Shown: positions 23,371-32,877, counted from the stretch's first letter. The stretch is 64,000 nt of DNA from an uncultured Lachnospiraceae bacterium (GCA_946554445.1 CAMNSD010000001.1:1-64000); one strand, 5' to 3'. The notes: generated by a model not told the origin, from the sequence alone. A program made the numbers and translations.

Positions 23371-25410
23371 ATGAGACCAGAATGGAAAGATTTTGTAGGC
23401 GGTAAGTGGGACAAAGAAGTCAATGTCCGTGACTTTATCCAGAGGAACTATCATCCTTATGATGGTGACGAGTCCTTCCTAGCCGAAGCTACACAGAACA
23501 CAAAAGACTTATGGGCACAGGTTCTTGAATTACAGAAACAGGAACATGAGGCTGGCGGTGTACTTGATATGGACACCAAGGTGGTTTCCACCATCACATC
23601 CCATGGCCCTGGCTACCTGGACAAGAGCAAGGAGACAATCGTAGGCTTCCAGACCGATAAGCCTTTCAAGCGTTCCCTTCAGCCTTACGGCGGTATCAGA
23701 ATGGCTGAGAAAGCATGTTCCGACAATGGTTACGAAGTTGATCCTGAGATCAGCGAGTTCTTCTCCACTCACAGAAAGACACACAATGCAGGTTGTTTCG
23801 ATGCATATAATGCAGAGATGAGAGCTTGCCGTTCTTCCCACATCATCACAGGTCTTCCGGATGCTTACGGCCGTGGTCGTATCATTGGCGACTACAGGCG
23901 TGTTGCTCTGTATGGTATCGACAGACTGATCGAGGATAAGCAGGATCAGAAGGATTCCACAGGCCGTGTTATGACAGATGATGTAATCCGTCTTCGTGAA
24001 GAGCTTTCCGAGCAGATGGTTGCTCTGAAACTGATGAAAGAAATGGCTGCTTCTTATGGCTGCGATATCTCCAAACCCGCTTCTAACGTACAGGAAGCTA
24101 TCCAGGCTACTTATTTTGGATATCTTTGCGCTGTAAAAGAACAGAACGGTGCAGCTATGTCCCTTGGCCGTACATCTACTTTCCTTGATATCTATGCTGA
24201 AAGAGATCTGGCTAACGGTACCTTCACAGAGCAGCAGATCCAGGAGTTCGTTGATCACTTCATCATGAAACTGAGACTGATCAAATTTGCCCGTACACCT
24301 GAGTACAACCAGATTTTCGCTGGCGATCCGGTATGGGTAACCGAGTCTCTCGGTGGTGTTGGTGTTGACGGCCGTCCGATGGTTACAAAGATGAGCTTCC
24401 GTTATCTGCACACATTAACCAACTTAGGACCTTCTCCGGAGCCCAACTTAACAGTTCTCTGGTCCACAAGGCTTCCTGAGGCTTGGAAGAAATACTGTGC
24501 TAAGATGTCCATCCAGACTTCTTCCATCCAGTATGAGAACGATGATCTGATGAGAGTGACACACGGTGATGACTACGGTATCGCATGCTGCGTATCTTCC
24601 ATGGTTATCGGTAAAGAGATGCAGTTCTTCGGCGCACGTGCTAACGTTGCCAAGTGTCTGTTATACGCTTTAAACGGTGGTATTGATGAAGTTACCAAGA
24701 AACAGGTTGGTCCTAAGTATCGTCCTGTTACCGGTGACGTTCTCGATTACGATGATGTAATGGATAAATTCATCGACATGTTAGAGTGGCAGGCTGACGT
24801 GTATGTAAATACACTGAACATCATCCACTATATGCATGACAAATACTGCTACGAGAGAGCAGAGATGGCTCTTCATGATAAGAACGTTAAGCGTTACTTC
24901 GCAACAGGTGTTGCAGGCCTTTCCATCGTAGCTGACTCCCTGTCCGCTATCAAGTATGCTAAGGTTGAGCCGATCAGAGACGAAGATGGTATCATCGTTG
25001 ACTTCAAGACCACCGGCGAATTCCCGAAATATGGTAATGACGATGACCGCGTAGATGAGATTGCTCAGGAGATCGTTCACAAGTTCATGACAGCTATCAG
25101 AAGACATCATACCTACAGAGAAGGCGTTCCGACAACTTCCATCCTTACCATTACTTCTAACGTAACTTACGGTAAGGCTACAGGTAACACACCTGACGGA
25201 CGTAAGAAAGGCCAGCCTTTCGCTCCTGGTGCTAACCCGATGCATGGACGTGATACTCACGGTGCAGTAGCTTCCTTGTCTTCTGTATCCAAACTTCCGT
25301 TCAACGATGCACAGGATGGTATCTCCAATACCTTTACCATCATTCCTGGCGCTCTTGGTAAGGAAGATCAGGTATTTGCAGGCGATATCGAGGTAGATTT
25401 GAGCAAATAA
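23371..25410 (+). CDS. pflB: Pyruvate formate-lyase main chain, lacking the glycyl-radical domain
   Basis: A 679-residue chain matching formate C-acetyltransferase, which converts pyruvate and CoA to acetyl-CoA and formate. The active-site cysteine pair is Cys406-Cys407 in [10 protein letters not shown]. Other landmarks are [33 protein letters not shown] and [11 protein letters not shown]. Usual PFLs are about 750 residues and end with a C-terminal domain containing RVSGYAVNF; this chain stops at GDIEVDLSK, before that domain. The missing part is encoded 516 bases downstream as a separate gene. Codon use is that of a highly expressed gene, and AGGAGG precedes the start, so this is an established gene and not a recent truncation. 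Confidence 0.93.
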   Translation: MRPEWKDFVGGKWDKEVNVRDFIQRNYHPYDGDESFLAEATQNTKDLWAQVLELQKQEHEAGGVLDMDTKVVSTITSHGPGYLDKSKETIVGFQTDKPFKRSLQPYGGIRMAEKACSDNGYEVDPEISEFFSTHRKTHNAGCFDAYNAEMRACRSSHIITGLPDAYGRGRIIGDYRRVALYGIDRLIEDKQDQKDSTGRVMTDDVIRLREELSEQMVALKLMKEMAASYGCDISKPASNVQEAIQATYFGYLCAVKEQNGAAMSLGRTSTFLDIYAERDLANGTFTEQQIQEFVDHFIMKLRLIKFARTPEYNQIFAGDPVWVTESLGGVGVDGRPMVTKMSFRYLHTLTNLGPSPEPNLTVLWSTRLPEAWKKYCAKMSIQTSSIQYENDDLMRVTHGDDYGIACCVSSMVIGKEMQFFGARANVAKCLLYALNGGIDEVTKKQVGPKYRPVTGDVLDYDDVMDKFIDMLEWQADVYVNTLNIIHYMHDKYCYERAEMALHDKNVKRYFATGVAGLSIVADSLSAIKYAKVEPIRDEDGIIVDFKTTGEFPKYGNDDDRVDEIAQEIVHKFMTAIRRHHTYREGVPTTSILTITSNVTYGKATGNTPDGRKKGQPFAPGANPMHGRDTHGAVASLSSVSKLPFNDAQDGISNTFTIIPGALGKEDQVFAGDIEVDLSK

Positions 25411-25412
25411 CT

Positions 25413-25444
25413 TTACGAGATTTGCTTCGCAAATTCGGATAAGC
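25413..25444 (+). repeat. Intercistronic hairpin repeat, copy 1
   Basis: A 32-base sequence directly after the pflB stop, identical except for one base to 26194-26225. It folds as CGAG-A-TTTGC, loop TTC, GCAAA-TTCG; the single change between copies keeps pairing as G-T. It may protect or process the pfl transcript. Confidence 0.7.
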
Positions 25445-25545
25445 AAAAAGGTATGATCAGCGGAAGATGAATATTTTTTGTTGATCGGAAAAAAATCCAT
25501 ATATGACAGATTTTTTTCCAGAGATATAAAAGGAGGAAATAATAT

Positions 25546-25746
25546 ATGGATGACAAAAAGATGATCGATGACTTTGTTAAGATGATGGATTCCGGGATGG
25601 CGCAGGGCGTCGGACATGTGAATGTGGAAGTCGATGACAAAGCAGAGGATTCTAATATCCAGACCATGGGGTGCACGGATTGCTCCCGCACCCCACTGGC
25701 CTGCAGTGTTCCAACTCTCCACGAGGGTTTGGACGATTTTAAATAG
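25546..25746 (+). CDS. Small PFL-locus protein: half glycyl-radical-domain mimic with Cys tail
   Basis: A 66-residue protein with a strong AAAGGAGG site. Residues 6-29 (IDDFVKMMDSGMAQGVGHVN and on) line up with the first part of the separate radical-domain protein ([20 protein letters not shown]), sharing hydrophobic spacing, the Gly-(x)-Gly-His and Val-Asn-Val elements. Where that protein continues to its radical loop, this one ends with a different tail containing Cys43, Cys46 and Cys53 (MGCTDCSRTPLACSV). There is no RVSGYA loop, so it cannot carry the radical. A role in assembling, protecting or regulating the split enzyme is inferred from position and similarity. I know no named family for it. 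Confidence 0.7.
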   Translation: MDDKKMIDDFVKMMDSGMAQGVGHVNVEVDDKAEDSNIQTMGCTDCSRTPLACSVPTLHEGLDDFK

Positions 25747-25789
25747 CATTGAGCCATACGGATTCCTATTAGAACAGCCAGAAGAAAGC

Positions 25790-25890
25790 TTGCTTTCAGA
25801 TGGATAATCTAACAGGAAGACATAGGGCGATAGCCCGTAAACGAGTGGGTAGTAGTTGCGAAGTAACGTGCTCACGAGTGCATGGTTCAA
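25790..25890 (+). other. Structured intercistronic region between small PFL genes
   Basis: Several small inverted repeats follow one another: GAAAGC-TT-GCTTTC near 25,790, GGGC-GATA-GCCC near 25,827, and an imperfect fold around TAGTAGTTGCGAAGTAACGTGCTCACGAGTG. No coding frame. With the flanking 32-base repeats it suggests mRNA processing or stability control between the cistrons; a small structured RNA is possible. Confidence 0.45.
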
Positions 25891-25926
25891 TACAAAAACT
25901 AAATTATATTATAGGAGGACAAAACA

Positions 25927-26166
25927 ATGGCAGCAAATGCTCAGGTAGATAACTTAGTTTCTTTATTAGATGGTTATGCAACAAAAGGCGGCCATCACCT
26001 TAACGTTAACGTACTCAACAGAGATACATTATTAGATGCTCAGAAGCATCCTGAGAACTATCCTCAGTTGACAATCCGCGTATCCGGTTATGCAGTTAAC
26101 TTCATCAAGTTAACACCGGAACAGCAGGCAGACGTTATCTCTCGTACATTCCATGAGAGCGTATAA
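25927..26166 (+). CDS. Stand-alone glycyl-radical domain of pyruvate formate-lyase (GrcA-like)
   Basis: A 79-residue protein equal to the C-terminal domain of PFL. Residues 20-30 ([11 protein letters not shown]) and 46-59 ([14 protein letters not shown]) are diagnostic, with the radical glycine at Gly54, and the end FHESV matches PFL C-termini. In E. coli, GrcA (YfiD) is a spare domain that replaces an oxygen-cleaved one, but there PFL itself is full length. Here the main chain has no such domain, so this protein must supply the radical in trans for the enzyme to work. TAGGAGG precedes the start. Followed by the second hairpin repeat and a terminator. Confidence 0.93.
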   Translation: MAANAQVDNLVSLLDGYATKGGHHLNVNVLNRDTLLDAQKHPENYPQLTIRVSGYAVNFIKLTPEQQADVISRTFHESV

Positions 26167-26193
26167 CAAAGGTAAATTCCTTCGGAATTAACC

Positions 26194-26225
26194 TTACGAG
26201 ATTTGCTTCGCAAACTCGGATAAGC
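26194..26225 (+). repeat. Intercistronic hairpin repeat, copy 2
   Basis: Second copy of the 32-base hairpin sequence found after pflB (one base different). It is preceded by another small hairpin, AATTCC-TTC-GGAATT (26175-26189). Confidence 0.7.
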
Positions 26226-26264
26226 GGAAGGATCATTATCCTTCGAAATAAAAATGTTCTTTGG

Positions 26265-26297
26265 GGAACTGGTCGGATTTCCGGCCGGTTCCTTTTT
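26265..26297 (+). terminator. Terminator of the split-PFL transcript
   Basis: A 12-base-pair stem (GGAACTGGTCGG / CCGGCCGGTTCC, with two G-T pairs), loop ATTT, followed by TTTTT. It separates the PFL structural genes from pflA. Confidence 0.9.
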
Positions 26298-26399
26298 ATG
26301 TAAGTAGTGTCTTTTGTAACGGAAATTACAAACCATCTGGTTTTTTAGCGATAGAAAGAGTATACTATTGTTATCATGAATAGAAAGGCGGACATAAAT

Positions 26400-27176
26400 A
26401 TGCAAGGCAGAATACATTCTTTAGAAAGCTTTGGCACTGTGGACGGGCCCGGTACACGCTTCGTCGTTTTTGTGCAGGGCTGTCCCATGCGCTGCGCGTA
26501 CTGTCACAATCCCGACACCTGGGAAATGAACGGCGGCACATTAATGGAGCCGGAATATATTTTCGAACAGTATAAACGAAACGAGGCCTTTTACAAAGGC
26601 GGCGGCATTACGGTCACTGGCGGCGAGCCTTTGATGCAGGTAGATTTCCTGATTGACTTGTTCACCATTGCCAAGGCAAACAATGTGCATACCTGTATCG
26701 ATTCTTCGGGTATCGCCTATAAGAAAAACGCTAATCCAGAATGGCTTGCCAAACTGGATAAGCTGATGACATTGACTGATTTGGTCATGCTCGACATCAA
26801 GCATATTGATCCAGAAAAGCATAAAGAGCTTACTTCTCAGCCCAATGACGGCATACTCGCCTTTGCCGAATATCTCAATGAAAAGCACGTAGATATGTGG
26901 ATTCGTCATGTGATTGTACCTGGTCTTACAGACGATGACAAATATCTCTATCAGCTTGGCTACTTCATCGGCGCTTTTACAAACCTAAAAGCCCTTGACG
27001 CACTCCCCTATCATACGATGGGAGAATCTAAATACGAGAAACTAGGTATGGAATACAAACTAGCCGGCGTTCCTCAGATGGATAAGAATAAACTGGTTGA
27101 GAAAAAGAAAGTCATTTTGGACGGTATCCGCAAACGCCGCGAGGAACTCGGTATCCAGAATCATCACGCGGAATAA
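26400..27176 (+). CDS. pflA: Pyruvate formate-lyase activating enzyme (radical SAM)
   Basis: A 258-residue radical-SAM enzyme that abstracts a hydrogen from the PFL glycine. The iron-sulfur motif is CPMRCAYCHNPDTW near residue 28, with the C-x3-C-x2-C spacing of the family. TVTGGEPLMQ is the SAM-binding GGE motif, and VMLDIKHID and HVIVPGLTDD are later conserved segments. The frame opens at 26376, but Met at 26400 has AAAGGCGG 8 bases upstream. In this locus its substrate should be the separate 79-residue radical-domain protein, presumably docked on the main chain. It lies after a terminator, so it is expressed separately. Confidence 0.94.
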   Translation: MQGRIHSLESFGTVDGPGTRFVVFVQGCPMRCAYCHNPDTWEMNGGTLMEPEYIFEQYKRNEAFYKGGGITVTGGEPLMQVDFLIDLFTIAKANNVHTCIDSSGIAYKKNANPEWLAKLDKLMTLTDLVMLDIKHIDPEKHKELTSQPNDGILAFAEYLNEKHVDMWIRHVIVPGLTDDDKYLYQLGYFIGAFTNLKALDALPYHTMGESKYEKLGMEYKLAGVPQMDKNKLVEKKKVILDGIRKRREELGIQNHHAE

Positions 27177-27326
27177 CTTTTTGCGGAATATATTTACAGG
27201 CATTATATGGCTTTTCTTCATACTTTACCCTTGTATATTTATTGCATTTATATTAGAATAGGATGTAGGTAATTGGTAAATATATATCAATTTCAAACAG
27301 TCTTATATGCAAGGAGGATAATTGTT

Positions 27327-27497
27327 ATGGCATATGTAATCAGCGACGCTTGTGTAGCTTGTGGTGCTTGTGAGGCTCAGTGTCCGGTAGGCGCTATCAG
27401 CATGGGTGATGGTAAATTCGAGATTGATCCTGCTAAGTGCATCGATTGCGGTTCCTGCGCAGGTGCTTGCCCGACAGGCGCTATTTCTCAGGGTTAA
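27327..27497 (+). CDS. 2[4Fe-4S] clostridial-type ferredoxin
   Basis: A 56-residue ferredoxin with two C-x2-C-x2-C-x3-CP clusters: CVACGACEAQCP and CIDCGSCAGACP. The length and start (MAYVISDACVACGAC) are standard for clostridial ferredoxins. AAGGAGG precedes the start at 27327; the frame extends to 27273 without support. It carries low-potential electrons, for example to radical-SAM enzymes or hydrogenase, and may serve the adjacent PFL activase. Single gene followed by a strong terminator. Confidence 0.94.
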   Translation: MAYVISDACVACGACEAQCPVGAISMGDGKFEIDPAKCIDCGSCAGACPTGAISQG

Positions 27498-27506
27498 TGA
27501 TCCTAC

Positions 27507-27540
27507 AATCCCCTATCATAGATTGATAGGGGATTTTCTT
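27507..27540. terminator. Terminator after ferredoxin gene
   Basis: AATCCCCTATCA / TGATAGGGGATT with a 5-base loop, followed by TTTTCTTTT on the plus strand. The hairpin overlaps the last codons and stop of the convergent MerR-type gene. Confidence 0.88.
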
Positions 27541-28358
27541 TTGCCCTTGGGCAATTTTTCTTTGGGAAGATGACGCTGTCTAATCATCTCGTCAATCTTG
27601 CGATAATGTTCTTCTTCTTTTTTCCAGTGCTCTTCGTCCCGTTCTTCCTGCTGTCTGAACTGATAGTCCAGTTCTTTTAAGATGCTCTCCTTAATCTCCG
27701 TACACATTTCCTGATTGGCGGATTTTACAGCTTCTGTGACCATGTGCTGTAAAAGATACTGCAATCTTGCCGCTTTCCTCGTTTTATCCATATCCTCCTC
27801 TACCGTGTACTCCGACAATTCCTCCTGGGGCGTTTCTATGATTGTTTCCTTGCCTTTGGAAAGTGTGACCATATATTTCTTTGCTTTTTTCATGACCATA
27901 TCCTCTATCTTATGATCCATATTCTCCACATCTTCCATATGATTTATTCCTTTCCGGTTTGTGCTGCTTTCATCTCTGCCCACTTTACTTTCTATCTCCT
28001 GTCCCTCTTCTTTCCATTTTCCCTCTTTTTGCTTTTCTGGCCCCTGCTTCTTTTCTTTCTGCCTTTCCGCTTCCTGACTTGATTTCATGTTTTCGGAAAT
28101 AGGTAGTGTGGTTTCTGTACCGGGTATCATCCCGCCACCACGTAGGACCGTCCGTATTGCTTTCAGCTGCAAGCCCTGTTCTTTTAATAACTTAATCTGC
28201 TGTAATTGCTCAATATCTCCGGCCGTATAACAGCGATGGCCCATTTCATTGCGCTTGATCGCAAGCTGCAATTCGTCTTCCCAATAGCGCAGGACGTGCG
28301 CTTCCACCTGTACTTTCTTTGCTGCTTCCGATATGTAATAAATTGTGTTCTCTCCCAT
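27516..28358 (-). CDS. MerR-family regulator with long charged C-terminal region
   Basis: A 280-residue protein. The N-terminal 70 residues are a MerR-type winged helix (IYYISEAAKKVQVEAHVLRYWE, then MGHRCYTAGDIEQLQQI). The rest is a long Lys/Glu-rich, largely coiled-coil region without Cys or a recognisable effector domain, ending in a basic tail. Such DUF-type MerR proteins occur downstream of dnaB in Lachnospiraceae, with unknown targets. The start at 28358 has AAAGGAG; the frame runs to 28409. Its stop codon lies inside the ferredoxin terminator. Confidence 0.75.
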   Translation of the reverse strand: MGENTIYYISEAAKKVQVEAHVLRYWEDELQLAIKRNEMGHRCYTAGDIEQLQQIKLLKEQGLQLKAIRTVLRGGGMIPGTETTLPISENMKSSQEAERQKEKKQGPEKQKEGKWKEEGQEIESKVGRDESSTNRKGINHMEDVENMDHKIEDMVMKKAKKYMVTLSKGKETIIETPQEELSEYTVEEDMDKTRKAARLQYLLQHMVTEAVKSANQEMCTEIKESILKELDYQFRQQEERDEEHWKKEEEHYRKIDEMIRQRHLPKEKLPKGKRKSPINL

Positions 28359-28445
28359 ATTGCTCTCCTTTCCATCTCCGTTGCCCACAATCACTTTTGT
28401 CCCTGCCATAAAATTCCTTGTAAAACATATTGCGTATATAATAGC

Positions 28446-28480
28446 AAAAGAGACGCCGCCGCTTCCGACTCGTCTCTTTT
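28446..28480 (-). terminator. Terminator after dnaB
   Basis: AAAAGAGACG (28446-28455) pairs with CGTCTCTTTT (28471-28480); the stem's own T-run serves as tail on the minus strand. It ends the gdpP-rplI-dnaB transcript. Confidence 0.75.
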
Positions 28481-28505
28481 GTATAAAATATTGTATTAAC
28501 CTTTT

Positions 28506-29837
28506 TTATTTCTGCAGATTCGCAAACTTGGTAAAGTCCGGCAGCCAAACAAGTTCTACCGTACCAATCGGGCCGTTTCTCTGCTTCGCAATAATGATCT
28601 CCGCGATTCCCTTCTTTTCCGTATCTTTATTATAGTAATCATCCCGGTAGATAAACATAACCACATCGGCGTCCTGCTCGATTGCCCCCGACTCACGCAG
28701 ATCGGAGAGCATGGGCCTATGATCCGGTCGCTGTTCCACCGCACGGGAGAGCTGTGAGAGTGCAATCACCGGCACCCGCAGTTCCCTGGCCAAAGCCTTC
28801 AGAGACCGAGAGATATCCGAGATTTCTTGCTGTCTGGAATCCGTAGACCTGCCGCTTCCAGACATCAACTGCAGATAATCGATGATAATCATCTCCAAGT
28901 TATGTTCCAGTTTATATTTACGGCACTTAGAACGAAGTTCAGAAATACTGATACCGGGCGTATCGTCAATGATCAGGTTAGACTTCCCGATCACCGCCGC
29001 GCTCTCGATCAGTTTCTCCCACTCCACATCCGAAAGGTTACCCGTCCTAAGGTGTTGGGAATCTACTCTGGACTCCATGGAAAAGAGTCGATTGACCAGC
29101 TGCTCCTTGGACATTTCCAAACTAAAAATCGCCACTGTCTTATTCTGCTTAAACGCCACATATTCAGCCACATTTAAGACAAAAGCCGTCTTACCCATGG
29201 AAGGTCTTGCCGCCACCAGAATAAGATCGGAGGGCTGCATACCTGCCGTTTTATAATCCAAATCCAGAAAACCGGTAGCCACACCGGTTACATTCCCCTT
29301 ATTATGGGACGCCCGCTCGATATTATCCATGGCGTTCATGACAATCTGCCTGATTGGTACAAACTCGTCGCTGTTCCTTCTCTGCACCAAATCAAACACC
29401 CGTTTCTCCGTATCTTCCAGGATATCCTCCAGGCTTTCCTTTCCCACGTAACAGGTATTAGCAATCTCTTCATTGAGACGAATCAGCCGCCGCAGCGTGG
29501 CTTTTTCCGCCACAATATTAGCATAATATTTGATATTCGCTGAGGTAGGCACCGCCGTGATCAGATCACGGATAAATTCAAGACTGCTCACCTCCGGCGG
29601 CACGTCCTTTTCCTTAAGCCTGTCCTGTAAAGTGACCAGGTCCACCGGTTTCCCCTCATCATTCAGTTCCACCATGGTATCAAAAAGCGTCCCATACTGT
29701 TTGTTATAAAAATCTTCTCCCAGCACAATCTCGGCCGCAATCACGATTGCTTCCCGATCCATAATCATGGAACCGATGACAGACTGTTCCGCCTCCATAC
29801 TGTGCGGTAAAATTCTCTTGAGTAAAGCTTCCTCCAA
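28506..29837 (-). CDS. dnaB: Replicative DNA helicase DnaB
   Basis: A 443-residue hexameric helicase that unwinds DNA at the replication fork. The N-terminal primase-interaction domain starts LPHSMEAEQSVIGSMI; a linker helix leads to the RecA-like motor with Walker A ARPSMGKTAF, FSLEMSKEQL, Walker B MIIIDYLQLM and the arginine-bearing DLRESGAIEQDADVV. The start codon is TTG with AGGTG 7 bases upstream; an ATG 13 codons later is the alternative. It begins 10 bases after rplI and forms the classic gdpP-rplI-dnaB order. Confidence 0.96.
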   Translation of the reverse strand: MEEALLKRILPHSMEAEQSVIGSMIMDREAIVIAAEIVLGEDFYNKQYGTLFDTMVELNDEGKPVDLVTLQDRLKEKDVPPEVSSLEFIRDLITAVPTSANIKYYANIVAEKATLRRLIRLNEEIANTCYVGKESLEDILEDTEKRVFDLVQRRNSDEFVPIRQIVMNAMDNIERASHNKGNVTGVATGFLDLDYKTAGMQPSDLILVAARPSMGKTAFVLNVAEYVAFKQNKTVAIFSLEMSKEQLVNRLFSMESRVDSQHLRTGNLSDVEWEKLIESAAVIGKSNLIIDDTPGISISELRSKCRKYKLEHNLEMIIIDYLQLMSGSGRSTDSRQQEISDISRSLKALARELRVPVIALSQLSRAVEQRPDHRPMLSDLRESGAIEQDADVVMFIYRDDYYNKDTEKKGIAEIIIAKQRNGPIGTVELVWLPDFTKFANLQK

Positions 29838-29847
29838 TGTCTGTCAC

Positions 29848-30297
29848 CTACGCTTCTTCTATCACTTTAACCTTTAATTTACCGGTCACTTTGGTATGCA
29901 GTTTCACGCCCACTTCATAAACTCCCAGCGCTTTGATTGCTTCCGGAAGCTGAATCTTTTTCTTATCAAGTTCCAATCCACACTGTACCTTAGCCGCCTG
30001 CGCAATCTCTTTGGAAGAGATGGAACCAAATGCCCTGCCGCCCTCACCGGACTTCATCTTAAGGGTTACTTCTTTCGTCTCCAGGACTTTCGCCAGTTCC
30101 TGAGCCGCTTCCAGCTGCTCCTGGGCCACCTTATCGGCATTGGCCTTCTGTAGTTTCAGATCATTCATATTTTTAGCGTTCGCTTCCACACCAAGTTTCT
30201 TAGGCAGCACAAAATTTCTTGCATACCCATCACTGATGTTCACAATCTCGCCTTTTTTCCCCAAGGACTTCACATCCTCCAACAATATAACTTTCAT
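29848..30297 (-). CDS. rplI: 50S ribosomal protein L9
   Basis: A 149-residue L9 with the family start [17 protein letters not shown], followed by [18 protein letters not shown], a long connecting helix and a C-terminal domain with [16 protein letters not shown]. It binds 23S rRNA. The frame runs upstream to 30327; the ribosome site AAAGGAG is 3 bases from an ATG at 30306 and 12 from 30297, but homology favours 30297. Lies between gdpP and dnaB. Confidence 0.95.
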   Translation of the reverse strand: MKVILLEDVKSLGKKGEIVNISDGYARNFVLPKKLGVEANAKNMNDLKLQKANADKVAQEQLEAAQELAKVLETKEVTLKMKSGEGGRAFGSISSKEIAQAAKVQCGLELDKKKIQLPEAIKALGVYEVGVKLHTKVTGKLKVKVIEEA

Positions 30298-30377
30298 CTG
30301 TATCATATACTCCTTTCCCATGGACAAATAGTCGTCATAGTCTCTGTCGTTTATCTTATACCCCTTCGGAGACTTAC

Positions 30378-32432
30378 CTACGCAAGTTCTCCTTCTGCTA
30401 TCATCGCATCAAGCGTTCTCTTAATAGCCACGATTCCTTCTTCCAGTGTGCCATTCTCAATCTGCGTACCGGCAATGTTCAAATGGCCGCCACCGCCCAT
30501 TCTCTCCATGACCACCTGTACGTTCACCTCATCAATGGAACGGGCGCTGACATAGATGATTCCGTTATAGGGCGTCAGAATAAAGCTGGCCTTGATTCCC
30601 CTAATGTTCAAAAGTTCATTGGCCGCTTGGGCGCCTACCACCGTAGGACTGGCCACATCCTCGCCCGTACAAATAGATATCGCATAATAATCCCTGTAAA
30701 TCTCCGCTTGGCTGACAGCGTCCGCTTTGGCCTTATATTCCGCAGCATCATCCCGGAAAATCTTTCTGACGCGAGTTACATCGGCGCCATTTCTTCTCAG
30801 GAAAGCCGCCGCCTCAAAAGTCCTGACACCCGTCTTAGTCATGAAATTATTGGTGTCAATCATGATGCCGGAATACATACAGTCAGCCTCTTCTGATGTC
30901 AGTTTCAAGTCATCGCTGATATACTGCAAAATTTCAGATACCATTTCACAAGCCGAAGAAGCATATGCCTCTATGTATGACAGGGTAGCATTCTCAATAA
31001 CCTCCGTCCCCTGTCTGTGATGATCCAACACCACCACAGATTTACAGCGTTTAAGCAATTCCGGACATTCTGTAATACTGGGTTTATTCACATCCACTAC
31101 TACCAACACAGCATTATTGCCCACCATTTCCAACGCCTGCATGTTGTTGATAATCATATCCTCAGCATACTCTTCGTTATTCAAAAACATTTCCACCATA
31201 GGCTGTGTGGAAGACGTCACGTCATTTAATACAATATGAGCCTTCTTCTCCATGGTTTTTGCAATCCTGTAAATCCCTACAGAAGCGCCGAAGCTGTCCA
31301 CATCACCCATCCGATGTCCCATGACATATACATCGTCTTTTACAGAAATAATTTCCTTGAGCGCATGTGCTTTCACCCTCGCTTTGACGCGGGTGCTCTT
31401 TTCCACTTGCTGACTCTTGCCGCCATAATAAATCACATTTTCCGGCACCTTCACCACAGCTTGGTCGCCGCCGCGTCCCAAAGCAATGTCTATGGCGTTC
31501 CTCGCAAACTCGTAATTTTGTGCATAGGTAAGGCCATTGAGTCCCATACCGATACTGATCGTGACTGCCATCTCATTACCGATATTGACTGTTTTCACAT
31601 CTTCCAGAAGATCGAAACGGCTTTCCTGCAACTGCGTTACGGCCTGCTTGCGCATGATAACCAGATATTTGTCTTTTTCTAGTTTCTTACAGATACCGTC
31701 CATAGCGGCGATATATTTGTTCACTTTACGGTCTATCAGCGCGATCAACAGGGATCGTCTGACTTCTTCCACACTCTCAAGAGCTTCCTCGTAATTGTCA
31801 AGATAAATAAGCCCCACCGCCAAAGATTGGTCATCCACTTCTTTTAAAGCAATTTTAAGAGCAGTCTCATCGAACAAATACATGGCGATCAGATAGCCAT
31901 CGTATCCTTTCGCTTCTATGATATCACTATTTAAAGCCATCTCCCTAAGGGAAATCTTCTTGAGTTTTGCAATATAATTGCCGGACTCATATTCCACATC
32001 AAACTCGACCTCATCCTCCTCATTGATTCCCGGAAGCTTGTCCTTGGTAATAGATGGAAAGAGGGATGTAACAGACTTGCGATATCCTTTGTCTTGATGA
32101 ACCAATCTCTCAAAGGCAATATTCGTCCAAATAATCTTCCCCGTATCATCAAGAAGCGCATGGGGAAGTTCTAGATCTCTTAGCAGTCTTCTCTGTATTT
32201 GTCCATACTGGGTTGCAAAGCTGATCAGCTCATTCATGATGATAGGCTTATTATAAAGCATCATAGACAAAATAATAGCAAAATACAAAATTAAAAAGAC
32301 ACTCAAAACAAGCCCTGCTCTATAGTCTATCATATAGATCAGAACATCCACTGCCACTAACAAAAATCCCAGATACAGAGATGATTGTAAATAGGATTTC
32401 AGTCTTCCTTTTAATCTCACATTATTCTTCAT
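30378..32432 (-). CDS. gdpP: GdpP-type cyclic di-AMP phosphodiesterase
   Basis: A 684-residue membrane enzyme hydrolysing cyclic di-AMP. Two membrane segments (residues 15-60) are followed by a PAS domain (about 80-170), a degenerate GGDEF domain (about 185-315) and a DHH/DHHA1 phosphoesterase (about 355-670). DHH motifs are visible: [35 protein letters not shown] and GIMIDTNNF, with the C-terminal [13 protein letters not shown]. All are intact. It opposes CdaA, encoded in this same window at 39,489-40,352. Leader contains an 8-bp hairpin. Confidence 0.94.
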   Translation of the reverse strand: MKNNVRLKGRLKSYLQSSLYLGFLLVAVDVLIYMIDYRAGLVLSVFLILYFAIILSMMLYNKPIIMNELISFATQYGQIQRRLLRDLELPHALLDDTGKIIWTNIAFERLVHQDKGYRKSVTSLFPSITKDKLPGINEEDEVEFDVEYESGNYIAKLKKISLREMALNSDIIEAKGYDGYLIAMYLFDETALKIALKEVDDQSLAVGLIYLDNYEEALESVEEVRRSLLIALIDRKVNKYIAAMDGICKKLEKDKYLVIMRKQAVTQLQESRFDLLEDVKTVNIGNEMAVTISIGMGLNGLTYAQNYEFARNAIDIALGRGGDQAVVKVPENVIYYGGKSQQVEKSTRVKARVKAHALKEIISVKDDVYVMGHRMGDVDSFGASVGIYRIAKTMEKKAHIVLNDVTSSTQPMVEMFLNNEEYAEDMIINNMQALEMVGNNAVLVVVDVNKPSITECPELLKRCKSVVVLDHHRQGTEVIENATLSYIEAYASSACEMVSEILQYISDDLKLTSEEADCMYSGIMIDTNNFMTKTGVRTFEAAAFLRRNGADVTRVRKIFRDDAAEYKAKADAVSQAEIYRDYYAISICTGEDVASPTVVGAQAANELLNIRGIKASFILTPYNGIIYVSARSIDEVNVQVVMERMGGGGHLNIAGTQIENGTLEEGIVAIKRTLDAMIAEGELA

Positions 32433-32448
32433 CTTAACCTCTTACCCA

Positions 32449-32467
32449 AATCGAGCTACGCTCGATT
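32449..32467. repeat. Perfect hairpin in gdpP leader
   Basis: AATCGAGC / GCTCGATT with a 3-base loop, 17 bases upstream of the gdpP start codon. It belongs to the short triloop hairpins seen in several intergenic regions of this chromosome. Confidence 0.6.
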
Positions 32468-32551
32468 ATATCAATATAAGTATAGCATTTTTTGTAAGAT
32501 ACTGCCACATCAATATATAGACCTTTTTCGTAGAAAAATGACAGGATATTG

Positions 32552-32583
32552 AAAAAGACCAATGGAACATGTCCATTGGTCTT
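32552..32583 (-). terminator. Terminator of rpsF-ssb-rpsR
   Basis: A 12-base-pair perfect stem (AAGACCAATGGA / TCCATTGGTCTT), 5-base loop, followed by TTTTT on the minus strand, 18 bases after the rpsR stop. Confidence 0.9.
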
Positions 32584-32600
32584 CCTTGATCCATACTTTC

Positions 32601-32861
32601 TTAATCCTGCACGTAAGGCATAAGCGCTACATGTCTCGCACGCTTGATCGCTACGGTAAGCGCTCTCTGATGCTTTGCACAGTTGCCGGTGATTCTTCTG
32701 GGAAGAATCTTGCCTCTCTCAGATACATATCTTTTGAGCTTGTTGGTATCCTTGTAATCTATCACATTATCTTTACCACAGAATACACATACTTTCTTTC
32801 TTCTGCGCATCCCGCCCTTTTTCTTAGGGAAATCCGGCCTGTCTGTTTTATTAAATGCCAT
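32601..32861 (-). CDS. rpsR: 30S ribosomal protein S18
   Basis: An 86-residue S18 with a zinc-type N-terminal element (VCVFCGKDN) and the conserved core [26 protein letters not shown] (seen as consecutive short segments) and [21 protein letters not shown] lies before Met at 32861; the frame extends to 32909 without support. Third gene of the rpsF-ssb-rpsR operon. Confidence 0.96.
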   Translation of the reverse strand: MAFNKTDRPDFPKKKGGMRRRKKVCVFCGKDNVIDYKDTNKLKRYVSERGKILPRRITGNCAKHQRALTVAIKRARHVALMPYVQD

Positions 32862-32877
32862 GATGTTACCTCCTTCA

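Noticed and set aside
23371..25410. Interpretation of the short PFL as a glycerol/choline-type glycyl radical enzyme
   Set aside because: The adjacent Cys-Cys active site and close match to PFL landmarks identify pyruvate formate-lyase; diol dehydratase and choline lyase types have a single active Cys and are longer.
23530..25890. Long minus-strand reading frames (293 and 369 codons) opposite the PFL genes
   Set aside because: They lie fully antisense to a highly expressed, well-identified gene, have no ribosome sites and encode no recognisable protein. Biased codon use of pflB explains the open antisense frames.
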